A DNA stretch of 64,000 bases from Globodera rostochiensis (GCA_018350325.1 JAEVLN010000016.1:486193-550192), one strand, 5' to 3'; shown: positions 45,380 through 57,310, counted from the stretch's first letter. The notes: generated by a model not told the origin, from the sequence alone. Translations and numbers: made by a program.

Positions 45380-47698
45380 ATGCATTCTGCTACATTTGTG
45401 GACATTCCCGACAATTCGGCCTACACCTTCGAGAATTTGCCCTATGGCGTGTTTTCAACAGCTGATAACGTCGGACAACGGGGCCTTCAAATTGAATATA
45501 CTAAATTGACATTTACAGGTGAAAAAGCGCATCGGAGTTGCAATCGGAGCCCAAATTTTGGATCTTTTGGCTGTAAAGCATCTCTTCACGGGTCCATTGC
45601 TCTCGGAGAAGCAAAGCGTTTTCAGTGAGGTACAAAATCGGAATGGAAATGAACGTGCCCCCAAGAGAATGATTGAAAAATGTCCTCCATTCCGCTCTTC
45701 CCTCCCCCCAATTTGGGCCCGCTTTTGACGATTTGGTTTCTGTGTATATTATGCTGCTTGGGATGTTCGTCTGACGCTTCCTCCGGTTTCCGACCATTTT
45801 TGGCCTTAAGGAAACTCTCAATCAGTTCATTGGACTGAGTCGCGAATATTGGCTAGAGGCCCGTCTCACCATCCAATTTTTGTTGTCCAATGACAATCCA
45901 ATGCTGCGCGACGACAGCGAATTGTGCAAAAAGGCATTTGTCGCACAATCCGAGGCGACGATGCATTTGCCCGCAGAAATTGGTGCTCAAATGCCGCTTT
46001 TGGACGTGACCATTCAAACTTTTTAAAGGCGATTACACTGACTTTTATTCGTCAATTTACCACGCGACGAATGTTGGCACAATGTTCCGAGGCAAAGATA
46101 ATGCGCTTATGGACAATTGGTTTGCTTTTGAGTTTTTAGCGGGCCTTTTGTATTCTGACGATAAATCCGACAACACTTTCATTTGTTTCATATATGCGCA
46201 AGGGGGGGGGCTTAAGCGCTGCAAATTGCGATGTTAGGGGAGGGGGGGGGGGCTTATGCGCTGCAAATTGCGATGTTAGGGGAGGGGGGGGGGTGCCAAT
46301 ATTTCGCATGCGATTTTTTTAACTACTTTTTAGGCGAGGGTCGGGTGGGTCGGCGGTGCCGATAGGCGCCGCCGAGAAAATTTTGGTATTTTTTACTCAA
46401 TTTGTTAAGAAAATTGGTCCAAAAATGACTAGCGATGTTATTTCTCGTTTTACTTTTTCCTACGCTAAGAAAAAGTTTTTATTTTTCAAAATTTTGGTTG
46501 AGGTGGTATAGTGGGGAGTGCCCGAGTGCGGCGATGAGGGGGGGGGGGGTCTGACCCCCCCCCCCCCCCCCCCCCCATTTGTTTTGTCAAGGAAATGGTT
46601 GCCAGTTGCCTATCACGGCAGGGCGTCCAGCGTCGTTGTCTCCGGAACGGCGGTTCGTCGTCCATGGGGCCAAATCAAAGCGGAAGACGGTCTTTATTTA
46701 ATAGGGTTTTGTTGAAAGAAAACTATTTTCAAATTACAGACACTGAACCGAACTTTGTGCCGAGTCGTCTGATGGATTTTGAATTGGAAATGGCTTTTTT
46801 CGTGGGAGGGGCTGAGAATGTGTTGGGCACGCCCATTCCAATTGAAAGGACGGAGGAGCACATTTTCGGAATGGTTCTGATGAACGATTGGAGTGGTAGG
46901 CAAAAAAAGAGGACAATACAAAATAATGAAACAAATGGCGATTTCAGCTCGGGACATTCAGAAGTGGGAGTACGTCCCGCTCGGTCCGTTCCTCGGCAAA
47001 AGTTTCGCAACCAGCATTTCTCCATGGGTCGTCACGATGGAAGCCCTTCGTCCGTCCATCGTCAACGGGCCCGCCCAAAGTCCGACTCCGTTCTCCCATC
47101 TTAACCATTCCGACCCGTACAGCTTCGACATCGATTTGACCGTCGACATAAAGCGTTTGATTGCGGCGGCAATTTTTGCATTTTCAATCGAACTTTTAGC
47201 CGAAGGAAGTGATCAGTCGTTTACGATCTGTCGGACAAACTTTCGAGTCGGTCTCTTTCTCTGCACATTTCTATTTGTTGAATTTAGCATCTCTACTGGA
47301 CACTCAAACAACAATTGGCCCACCACACATCCAACGGTTGTAATGTTCGGCCTGGCGACCTGATGGGTTCAGGGACTTTGAGTGGGCCGGTATCAATTGT
47401 CTCGCATTTATTGGCACTTCTCCCTCGTTTTGAGAGTCCGGATTCTCTCGGCTGTTTGTTGGAACTCTCCTGGAAGGGCACAAAGCCGGTCCACTTGGGC
47501 GAAGGCGGAGAGATGCGCAAGTTTTTGAAGGATAACGACGAAGTGATCATTTCCGGTGCGTCGTATTTGCTTTGTTTAGCGAATGGAAAACTTTTAGGGA
47601 GTTGCAAAGGTCCGACGGGGGAAATTCGAATTGGCTTTGGCGAATGCCGTGGCAAACTTTTGCCTGCCCATAAGCGGCGTTTTTGTGCGACGGATTGA
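45380..47698 (+). CDS. fah-1: Fumarylacetoacetase
   Basis: Last enzyme of tyrosine catabolism; cleaves fumarylacetoacetate to fumarate and acetoacetate in the cytosol. Exons: [20 protein letters not shown] to STADN (45380-45468); [20 protein letters not shown] (45521-45629); [19 protein letters not shown] to LPAEIG (45811-45981); [20 protein letters not shown] to LMDNW (about 46029-46121); [20 protein letters not shown] (about 46590-46690); [10 protein letters not shown] to [12 protein letters not shown] (about 46740-46896); [20 protein letters not shown] to DIDLTVDIK (about 46950-47153); [53 protein letters not shown]; and [16 protein letters not shown], stop at 47696-47698. The YHGRASS and DYTDFYSS motifs, which hold the catalytic His and metal-binding Asp, are intact. 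Length matches the family. The intron at 46122-46585 holds G/C homopolymers. It is tail to tail with adducin. Confidence 0.96.
46196..46290. repeat. Two-copy tandem repeat with G-tracts in FAH intron
   Basis: The word GCTGCAAATTGCGATGTTAG followed by GGGAGGGGGG occurs twice, about 53 bp apart, preceded by G-tracts of 9-12. It looks like the earliest stage of a homopolymer minisatellite. Confidence 0.9.
46537..46577. repeat. Facing poly-G and poly-C tracts in FAH intron
   Basis: About 11 G, TCTGA, then about 22 C, immediately upstream of the exon beginning [11 protein letters not shown] potential hairpin. Confidence 0.9.
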
Positions 47699-48053
47699 CA
47701 CTGACACAAATGAGAGGAGGGAGGGCGTCCATCAAATCGCTTAATGACTGCCGGAATATTGCCTCGCTCGCCACTTTTGCGACTAACGATTTATAACAAA
47801 CAGCCCACGTTTTTATGACCGTTGGAATGTCTTACAAATTAGCAAATTTCACTTAAGACACGTAATCGAACAAACACTTATTTAATTAGAGCCAACTTCT
47901 TAAATTTCTCCTCATTTTGTATGCCTTTTGAATTAGTTGAATTTTTATTTCTGAATTAGGAGAACCTGAACAAATACTCAACCTATGGAATTTGTAAAAT
48001 GTTTGGGGGCTCTCAATGCGCCTCTCGAGATCGTATGTCCCATCCTTCCCAAT
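47699..48053. other. Intergenic between convergent FAH and adducin
   Basis: 3' flanks of two genes. TTTATT at 47944-47949 reads AATAAA on the minus strand, about 105 bp beyond the adducin stop, a candidate poly(A) signal. Confidence 0.5.
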
Positions 48054-51000
48054 TCACTTCCTTTTTCTGCGAATGAATGAGGCGAAAAAGCGCCCTCCCC
48101 CTTTCTTCGTCTTTTTGCCCTGTTGTTGTTCATTGTTGGCGTCGCCCGCCGTCTGAAATTGCCGTCGTTCCTTCCCCTCCACCCATTGACCCCCCACAAA
48201 GGGAAAGGTACGTTTTGGTCCCGCCGTTTTGGTCCCGGGTACGTTTCCCCACAAAGGCTGCTCAAAGTCCCCCCCCCCCCCCCAAATTTGTTTCTGTGGG
48301 CGTTTCGATTAAAGTGAATCGTAAACCAAATTTGTGCCGTACATCTAAGAAAGTTGCCGGAGGAGCTGATATTTTGTGCAGCCCTTTTGCCCACCTTGTC
48401 CGTGTTCAACGTCCTATCGCCCCCGTTCCTCTCATCTCCGTTCTTGCCGTTGCCGACCATCGTCCCATTCACATTCCTTCCCAGCGGTTCCTCAGACGCA
48501 CTTCTTCTCCCGTGCCCGTTCATTGCCTCAGTCACTGAAGGGGTAATTTGGTGGGGGAAACGGCCGTCTGTCCTTCCCACCCATCGGTCGATGGCTTTGT
48601 TGCTTCGAGGATGGACTCGTCGATCTCGACCTCCCGCCATCGCCCACCACACGGCCACACACTTCCGCAATTTCCGGACTGGACTTTGACTTCTGGACCG
48701 CCGCTGTTGTTGTTAGCTCCAACTCGTCCAGATACCGGTTCAAGTCACCGTCCATTTCGGAGAAGGGATTTGGTGCGTACAGCCGACGATAAACCTTTAA
48801 AATGTTTATTGACCCAATTATGGCTCTTCTGCTGGTCACGACCTGTGCGTTATGCTGGTGACCTCTGTCGATTATGCCTTTCGATGCCGTCCCTATGTAC
48901 AATGCTCCTTCTCGTGCATCCGCCGCCTGTCCAAACAAATGATCATTGAACTTCTCCGGTTAGGAAATGAAACGCGTGCTAATGGGTTAGGTTGATGGGG
49001 GGGGGGGGGGTCCTCCCTGGCTGGCTGGGGTTGAATCATAAGAAAGGGGTTAAATAACTAACCATTTAAATGACCTGGTTAAATAACCACAAAGCCGTAT
49101 CAAATTTTACCATTAGCTCATGATACGAGAGTCTCGATATCGACTCGAGAAAAGTCTCGAGTTTTTTGGGGCTCGGGCTCGAGTCTCGAGGTAAAGTATC
49201 GGGCTCGGGCTCGAGCATCGAGAAATTTTGGGTCTCGTGCAGCACTAATGATTAACCAGCTTCTTATGATACGGCAATCTAATCATCGACCAAAAGTGGT
49301 ATGCTAAGCTTAAAAGGACCACTAATTAGCAAAAATAGAAGGACTTATGCCTTGAAATCGCAACAATTGAGCTCGTGGTTATTTAACCATCCATCACCTC
49401 GTCTTATGATTCCACCCCTGACGGTCATCACCTTTGCAAGTGTCGCTCCGTCAACCAGCACTTGCGAGCGTGGCCCTGGCGACACAGTGCTGCTCAGACG
49501 CACTTCCTTCATCCGCCGCTGCCGTTCCCGAAACTCCCGCGGGTCCGTCGATGGTCCGCACGGGCTGAACTGATGCGGTGAATGTATCTTCACTGGTGTG
49601 CTTCCGAAGCTGCTAACATTGGGGTCGTTGCACTGCTGCCACTTTCGGGGAGGGGGGGGGGGGGTGACAGTGGCCGAGCCAACGGCCTACTTTGGTGATG
49701 ATCCGCGGATGGTCAGTGCCCGTCTCCATCAGCTGCACTTTTTGATAATGGTTCGGCGAATTGAGCCATTTTGCTCGGCTTCGAAGTGCGGTGAGCCGAT
49801 AAGAACTGGTAATTCCGCCAGCCAGAGTCAGTTCCTCCTCTCTCTAATGTAAGAAGTTCCCTTTTTACACCCAAAGTCTGCTCCCAAATCACCGCCTCGC
49901 CGACAGACGTCGGCCCATTCGGTGGTGTGGCCACACTGCTCAGATTGTACATGGAATGGTGCCTTGGTCCGTCGTGCCTTACGCGCCAATGACGGAGTGG
50001 CGGTGGTTGCTTCTGGAGATGACCCGTATGGTAACCCTAAGAGAGGCAGATCGAAAGCGGCTTTTAAATAAACGGTTAACGATGTTTTGACTCACCGCCG
50101 AATCCAAAACTCGGCACCACGCCTCCCACTCCAACTCCCCGATGCCCCAGGAATGGGCCGTGCGTGTTGGCACTTTTCCGTTGCACCCATTCACGCCATC
50201 GGACAATCCGTCAACGACGTTCTCAAAACGATTGACTCCACCGCCTGAGAAAATTCCATCGGTTCATCCAAAATCTTTTTGTTACCCCCATTTCTCGCCG
50301 TTTTGTAAGCTTTCAGGGCGGCTTCGCCGGAGGGGACGATCAGATTGTCGAGGCCAACCCTCGCAGCACGAATCTTTACATAATTAAATTGTTCATTTTC
50401 TATGCCTTCTAGCAAAGTGCGCACATGGATTTACCTGTGTCTCGCACGCAATTACGGTGTGGAAGGCGAGATGGAGGGCGTCCTCGACGGACTGCCCACA
50501 GGCAACAAATCCGTGATTTCTCAGGATTAGCACCTAATTGCATCATGTCGGGTTCTCCACCCCAACAATTCTCACATTTTTGTCCCCCAAATCGCGCACG
50601 ATGGACTGCTTCTCCTCCTCATCAGTTAGAATACCCTCAAGCAAAGGTTATGCTGGATTGCTTTGAAACCCCAAGCCCACTTGGTAGTCATGGTATGCGA
50701 CCGGCCCGATGATCATTGCCTCCTGGCAAAGCGGCAAAAGACCGCATTTCATCGACCCGACAGCGGCAACAACGGCGGTGTGTAGGTGGAGCACGCAGTG
50801 AACATCTGGAGACCAAAAAAGAGAACGACAAATGCCAATCGCCGGATCGGACCCGTACCTGGTCTAGCCTCGTGAATGGCCGAATGGAGTACGTACGCGG
50901 CTTGGTTCACACCGAGATGAGTGGAGCCCTGGTCGAGCACCTTTCCCTTGAGGTTCAGCTTGATCAGCGAGCTAGCGGTGATCTCGTGATAGAGTAGACC

Positions 51001-52797
51001 AAATGGATTGATCAGAAACTCTGGAGGATTAGCGCCGGACAGTCGGAGCTGGAAGAATACGGGGAAAAGCCAAAAATAGCTAGAGAGCAGGGCAACTCAT
51101 CCATACCCAATCATCCACAACCAAGATCGGGACGAGAACTTGCTTCATCCTTAACCGATTTAGAAATACTTACAGTCAATCGAAAGATCTCGAAGAGTTG
51201 AAGCTAACATTAAGCTAAAGCTTTGTGATTGGACAAATATCAAAAAAGTTATGGCCAGAAAACACCCAAAAATCGGAATTTTTAAACTTTTAAGTGTTAA
51301 GACCTATTTCTATCGGTTAAGGATGAAGTAAGTTATCGTCCCGATCTTGATTGTGAATGAGTTGGATGGGAATCGAGCTAAATCATACGGTGATGTGATT
51401 GTAGATCCCTTGGGACCAGTGGAAAAGGTCGACAAGACGGTAAAGCGTAGCCAACTTGTTCCTAAAGGTCGTCTCGACAAACGTGTATTTGCGATTGTTG
51501 TGAAACGATGGGAACTCGGGAAGGTCAGCTATCCGGATTGGCGGAGTGTCTGCAAGATGCGGTTTAAATTGGCCAACAAAACACAATACTTTGATCAGAG
51601 AAGCGGTGGGTTTCACTTCACTGAGAAACACCCCAGCAATTCGAATGGTGACCGGAAAATGCGTCAGTGGAAAATGCGTCCGTCAGTGATTATCAAAAGT
51701 CGAAAAAAAAGTGTTTTTATCGGATTTAGAGGCTTAGACTATAATTCTAACATCCATTTCTAACGATTTCGAACCTCGAACCAAATTCGAACAATTTTAC
51801 AGAAATCCATTTTGGTCTCAAAATCATTCAAAAGTAAATTCGATTAATACTTTCGTTGTAAAGTGTCTCGAATCCCACCCAAGCCAAAACTTCCCGAATC
51901 AACGTTTTAAGCTAAGCCTAAGATAGGCTTAAGCTATGCTTAGGCCTCAGCCTAACAAACCCAAGCCAGGGTGGCTTGGCCTAGCTAGGCTTAGCTTCAG
52001 TACTAGACAGAATTGGCAATCGTGGTTGGCTTCGGACGGGTTAGCCGCCAAACTTGAGAATGATTTTGAGACCAAAATGGATTTCTGTAAAATTGTTCGA
52101 ATTTGGTTCGTGGTTCGAAATCGTCAGAAATGGATGTTAGAATTATAGTCTAAGCCCCTAAATCCGATAAAAACACTTTTTTCTCGACTTTTGATAATCA
52201 CTGACGCATTTTCCACTGACGCATTTTCCGGGAGCCATTCGAATACCTATTATCTGTCATAAAACAAAATCTCCCGCAATTATCTTTTCAGGGGTTGAAA
52301 AAAATGCGACAGTTGGTGTTTCTGACCGATTTTTAGACTTACTGATCACTTGGTTGACATTCAGCAGAGGGAGTTGGGGTAGCCGATGGCTGAAAACAAC
52401 GGAGGGGGGCCATTGCTGCTGTTGCTTCTGCAGCTGAGTGGCTATGTCCAACTGCTCCGGGACTGAAGATGAAGCCGCAACGTCGTGCCGTATTCTGAAG
52501 GAATGGCGTGGATTGGTGCCTTCCCCCAGGCGTCCCAATTGCCACCCACACTTGCTCCAACTCGCTGCAAAAGTCTCGTGCCCCCAGCACCTGATGAACC
52601 CGTCTTCTCCTGCCCATCTCCCAAAGGTCCTCCTAAATTGGCATTTAAATTATTGCGTGAGCGACAACTTGCGCCACCTTAATCGCTGCCGGCCTTTGCT
52701 TCTCGCGCACGAAACCCTCCGAAATGAAATCCGAACAAAAGTCGCTTCGGCCATTCGCTTTCACTATCTCAACTCCATTAGCATCTGTCACCGGTGA
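48054..52797 (-). CDS. Adducin
   Basis: Membrane-skeleton protein that caps actin and links it to spectrin. Minus-strand exons from the N-terminus: [12 protein letters not shown] and [20 protein letters not shown] to FCSELEQ (about 52760-52530); [20 protein letters not shown] (about 52430-52335); [20 protein letters not shown] ending NHITV (about 51450-51385); [20 protein letters not shown] and [20 protein letters not shown] (51040-50870), the aldolase II-like core; [20 protein letters not shown] (about 50640-50550); [20 protein letters not shown] (about 50520-50440); an exon at 50390-50200; [38 protein letters not shown] (49570-49350); [19 protein letters not shown] (48770-48710). A 47-nt intron joins [15 protein letters not shown], and the last exon ends in a basic MARCKS-like tail [25 protein letters not shown] (stop 48054-48056). 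The 5' end may extend beyond 52797. An intermediate exon before 51450 is likely but not identified. Two foldback elements sit in introns. Confidence 0.93.
51105..51370. repeat. Foldback element in adducin intron
   Basis: The left arm (ATCGGGACGAGAACTTGCTT, CATCCTTAACCGA) is inverse to the right arm (TCGGTTAAGGATGAAGTAAG, ATCGTCCCGATCTTG). The loop carries GCTAAAGCTTTGTGATTGG, recalling the core of the 37830-38210 element. Confidence 0.8.
51646..52236. mobile_element. hAT-like foldback MITE with perfect 8-bp target duplication, adducin intron
   Basis: Flanked by ATTCGAAT at 51638-51645 and 52237-52244. Termini are GGTGACCGGAAAATGCGTCA and the imperfect inverse; the arms extend about 180 bp. 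The loop (51905-51990) contains TTAGGC-type words and CCAAGCCAGGGTGGCTT as in the minisatellite at 1612-1775. No coding sequence. Confidence 0.85.
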
Positions 52798-54217
52798 AAC
52801 AAATTGCATTTTTGATTAATCTGAGAGATTAAAGAGATAAAACCGAATATATGCCGTATATTGGAGAAGAATTGATCCACAAAGTTTTCAGGGATGGCGG
52901 ATGGAGTGAAATGGACGGGGGAGGAGAGGGGGGGGGGGAGGTAGAAGGGGGAGGAGGCGAGGGGGGGGGGGAGGAGAGGAGGGGAGGGGAGGGGGGGGGG
53001 GGGGGGTAGAAGGGGGAGGAGGAGAGGGGGGAGGGGGGGGGGGGGAGGGGGGGGGTAGAAGGGGGAGGAGGCGAGGGGGGGAGGAGAGGGGGGGGGGGAG
53101 GGAAGAGGGGGGGGGGGGGGGAGGAGGGGGGGGGGCAAGTTTTGGGTGTTTGGGTGGCGGAGAGTTATATTTATGATGAGGGATAAATGACGCGTTGAAC
53201 TTTGATGAAGGCGTGCGATTGCCCCCCCCCCCGCACTTTGGAAAAGGGCGAAATTGAAGGGCCGGCGATCAGTCGGCACTAACACAAACAACAAACAGAT
53301 TTATTTTTACTCCGATTGGAGGCGGGCGGGGGACGGGGGGGGGATTAGCACCTGTGCTGTGAAGGACAGCCCAATTCGGCTGGAGTTCCATTTGAGAGAA
53401 CCCGGAAAGCGGAGGAAACGCCCATTGGGAATTGAAGGGACAAAAGGTGCTGTTTCCCATTTATCCCTTTGCCAAATACACAATAAGCCCACATTCTTGC
53501 AAAACATCGGCAGAATGCCTTTGTCGGCAAACCGAAAGACGAAAAACCCGCCGGGGCAATTCCAGCAATTAATGCAATTAACAATAACATTGATTTTATA
53601 GGCTATGGGTGGGTGGCTGTGGCCATATGTGGCGAAAGCCAACTCATCTCACTCATTTCCTCTGAGAGAAGCGCCCTCCCATCCCCCCCCCCCTCCCTCT
53701 TCCCCTCCCCCTCAAAAAAATTTTCAGACCAAAAATGCATCTCTTAAGATCGATAATTTGCGATAAAAATCTTTTTGATATTTTTATAAAATTGCATTTT
53801 TTTAAAAAAAGGAAAATATGGATCTGAGGGCTCAGGCTCAAAATCACTCAAAACTGAAACCGATAGAAAATCAAATTTTATTGGGACGAGCATTTAAACC
53901 GGTTTTTGACTGAGTCCCAGTGTAAAAGGACACTTCAATACCATTAAGAAAGGTTCAGCCGGCGACAGGCTTAGGTCTAAGTAATTTTAGACTTCGCCGG
54001 CGCATGTCTCCGGTCAATTTGTTAAGAAATTTGCAACCAAAATTTTAAAATACGGCAATTTCCATAGAAATTTTTAGGGAAAAATTTCTAAAATTTTAGG
54101 ACAATTTCCGTAACAACAAATATCGTTAGTTCTAACAAATAAGGAATTGAGTTGGATGGATAAAGCAGGGGCCCAATTTGTTATTTTTCTTTTTTCATTA
54201 TTTCTATAAATAATTAC
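52798..54217. other. Intergenic or 5' adducin region, no further exon recognised
   Basis: Contains the G-rich array at 52917-53135. A plus-strand frame at 53254-53601 and minus-strand frames over the same bases show no known features. It may hold upstream adducin exons or promoter. Confidence 0.45.
52917..53135. repeat. G-rich low-complexity array (GGGGGAGGAGGCGAGGGG)
   Basis: About 220 bp of G-tracts broken by GA, GTAGAAG and GCG. It includes repeated GTAGAAGGGGGAGGAGGCGA at about 52942 and 53055. C-rich on the adducin-sense strand. Confidence 0.9.
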
Positions 54218-54798
54218 TAGGGCTGCAAAAAATATGCACATAAAATCTTGAAATATGCGCATAAAATATGCACCAAAAATTGCAAAATATGCATATAAAA
54301 TGGAAAAATATGCACATAAATTTGTCTAAATTCAATATAAAATTTCCCCAAAATTCTTCAAAGTCATTCAACATTTGTTAAAATTGCTGATGAGATGCAT
54401 TTCCAAATTTTCAAGTGTTTTGGCGACTTTTTTGAACCTTGTGACCATTTTGGCATTTTTGACGACTTTTTTGAACTTTTTTGACTATTTTGGCATTTTT
54501 GACGACTTTTTTGAACTTTTGTGATGATTTTGCGCTTTTTTCAAAAAATTTCTTGAGAAAAATGAAATAAATCAAATTTTTCTTGCCAATATCACTAATT
54601 TTTTGCAATTGCCAAAATATGCACATAAAATTAATAAAATATGCATATAAATAACGAAATATGCAAAAATATGCAAAATATGCACATGGAAATGCGTTCT
54701 AGAAGCTTCAACCCAAGCCAAAAACACGTTTTTCGTGCGTTTCAGACCGTTACCAGTTCAGGAAAAAAATATGCATTTGCATATTTTTTGCAGCCCTA
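54218..54798. mobile_element. hAT-like MITE, TATGCACATAAA family, complete
   Basis: Termini TAGGGCTGCAAAAAATATGC and the exact inverse, flanked by ATAATTAC on both sides (54210-54217, 54799-54806). 581 bp, AT-rich, with many AATATGCACATAAA words near both ends that may act as transposase-binding subterminal repeats. No coding potential. It is the reference copy for the fragment at 1-400. Confidence 0.92.
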
Positions 54799-55510
54799 AT
54801 AATTACACGTTTTCTTTTCTTTTTTGTTTTTATAAAATATGTTCTCTGATTTGGAGGGGTCGAATCTTATATCAGCCGACCACTTCCAATTCTTAAAAAG
54901 CTTCGAAAATTTTAAAATTTTGGTTGCAAATTGTTTTATAAAAATTGAAAACCGGCAAAATTTTTGAAAATTTTAGCAATTTTTCTTAAGAAAACAAATT
55001 TTTTTCTCCTTCCGGCGCCGTACCAGAAATTTACCGCTAAGTGCATACCAAAAAAACATCGAAAAAATTTTTCTGTTAAATTTTTAAGATTTTTCCCGTT
55101 CCCGCGCGGGAATCCCGCAAAAAAATTGCGTGATTTTTCAATTTTGATTTTATCGGGCTCTAGTTTGGAGCCTTTTGTTGAGAAAATTTCGAAACGAATC
55201 TTTTAATTAACATAATTCAGCCCCTCACCTTAACGAAAAATTGGGCAAAATTCTGAAGTTTTTAGATCAATTTTTTAACAAATTCTGTCAAAAATTCAAA
55301 ATTTTATCTCGGCGGCGCCTATCGGCACCGCCGACCCCCACCCGCAGTCGGATGGACCCAAAAAACCTCGGGGCGGGTTTCGATTCTTCGGGTTGAATAA
55401 AACCGGGTCCACCCACAGCAATAATCGCTCCCATAACCATAATATCCATCCTTCCAACGGCCCCACAACGTGCACAAACTCTGCGATTATTTTGAGGACA
55501 AACACTGAAT
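54799..55510. other. Degenerate repeats, no gene recognised
   Basis: AT-rich, with the motif GGCGGCGCCTATCGGCACCG at 55314-55333 that also occurs near 23364 and, inverted, near 46352. A plus-strand frame 55393-55830 runs into the next repeat and is not supported. Confidence 0.5.
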
Positions 55511-55632
55511 GCTTATTGTTTATTGCTTATTACTTATTGTTTATTGTTTATTACTTATTGTTTATTGCTTATTGCTTATTGCTTATTGTTTATTGCTTAT
55601 TACTTATTGTTTATTGCTTATTGTTTATTAGT
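55511..55632. repeat. Tandem TTATTGTTTATTGC array
   Basis: About 17 copies of a 7-bp word (TTATTGC, TTATTGT, TTATTAC), partly arranged in 21-28-bp blocks. Confidence 0.93.
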
Positions 55633-56100
55633 GGAAGGATTGGTGAGGAAATGAAGGAAGTGCGGGAACAGAAGGAATTTGCTGGACGAATGGACGAAAT
55701 CCATCGAAGAAAATGCGCGGAAACGCTATCCATTTTTGGGCGGGGGGCTGCGAATATTTGTCAATTAACGAACAAACATTTGCGGCTGTGGGTGGGATGG
55801 GTTCATTTTTGGTGGGCGTTCATTCTTTAACAGAAGGGGCAACAAGAGGCACAGGGCGGGACCGATGGTCACCAACAACACATCATTAACACCTCCCCCC
55901 CCCCCCCCTCGCCCTCGCCGCCGCCCGAATGGACGGGTGGCACTGATTGGTGTGGCGAATTGATGGTGTGTCAAAATTGCTCGCCGATTAGCTCATTAGT
56001 TAAGCGATCATACCAATCAGCGCGAGCTTCCGATGACATTTCTAGGTCGGCCGGCTACAGCGACACACAAAGGTCAAACGTAAGTAGAGGAGATTCTGCT

Positions 56101-57310
56101 GATTGGATTGGATTGGTCTGGACTGGATTGGTCTGGACTGGATTAGTCCGGACTGGATTGGATTGGTCTGGAGTGGATTGGTCTGGACTGGATTGGTCTG
56201 GCCTGGATTGGTCTGGACTGGATTGGTCTGGACTGGATTGGTCTGGTCTGGACTGGACTGGTCTGGACTGGTCTGGACTGGACTGGTCTGGACTGGACTG
56301 GACTGGACTGGACTGGACTGGACTGGTCTGGACTGGACTGGACTGGTCTGGACTAGTCCGGACTGGACTGGACTGGTCTGGACTGGACTGGTCTGGACTG
56401 GTCTGGACTGGACTGGACTGGACTGGACTGGTCTGGACTGGATTGGTCTGGACTGGATTAGTCCGGACTGGATTGGATTGGTCTGGAGTGGATTGGTCTG
56501 GACTGGATTGGTCTGGCCTGGATTGGTCTGGACTGGATTGGTCTGGACTGGATTGGTCTGGTCTGGACTGGATTGGTCTGGACTGGACTGGTCTGGTCTG
56601 GACTGGACTGGACTGGACTGGACTGGACTGGTCTGGACTGGACTGGACTGGTCTGGACTAGTCCGGACTGGACTGGACTGGTCTGGACTGGACTGGTATG
56701 GACTGGTCTGGACTGGACTGGTCTGGACTGGACTGGTCTGGACTGGTCTGGACTGGTCTGGACTGGACTGGTCTGGACTGGACTGGACTGGACTGGACTG
56801 GACTGGACTGGACTGGACTGGTCTGGATTGGATTTGATTGGTCTGGACTGGATTGGTCTGGACTGGATTAGTCCGGACTGGATTGGATTGGTCTGGAGTG
56901 GATTGGTCTGGACTGGATTGGTCTGGCCTGGATTGGTCTGGCCTGGATTGGTCTGGACTGGATTGGTCTGGTCTGGACTGGATTGGTCTGGACTGGACTG
57001 GTCTGGACTGGTCTGGACTGGACTGGACTGGTCTGGACTGGACTGGACTGGACTGGTCTGGACTAGTCCGGACTGGACTGGACTGGTCTGGACTGGACTG
57101 GTCTGGACTGGTCTGGTCTGGACTGGACTGGACTGGACTGGTCTGGACTGGACTGGACTGGACTGGTCTGGACTGGTCTGGACTGGACTGGTCTGGACTG
57201 GTCTGGACTGGACTGGACTGGACTGGTCTGGACTGGACTGGACTGGACTGGTCTGGACTGGACTGGTCTGGACTGGTCTGGACTGGACTGGTCTGGAGTC
57301 CGGACTGGAC
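56101..57310. repeat. Satellite of 5-bp units GGACT / GGTCT / GGATT with higher-order structure
   Basis: About 240 five-bp units of GGACT, GGTCT and GGATT. Blocks recur: GATTAGTCCGGACTGGATTG begins at 56141, 56456 and 56866, and GACTAGTCCGGACTGGACTG appears at about 56351, 56656 and 57061. Spacings are multiples of 5. Open frames in several phases are by-products. Confidence 0.96.

Noticed and set aside
47978..48670. 230-codon minus frame as a separate gene
   Set aside because: Explained as part of adducin: a 47-nt intron and a following intron connect its pieces to the basic tail.
53254..53601. 115-codon plus frame
   Set aside because: No recognisable domain, competing frames on the other strand, and located in the adducin upstream region.
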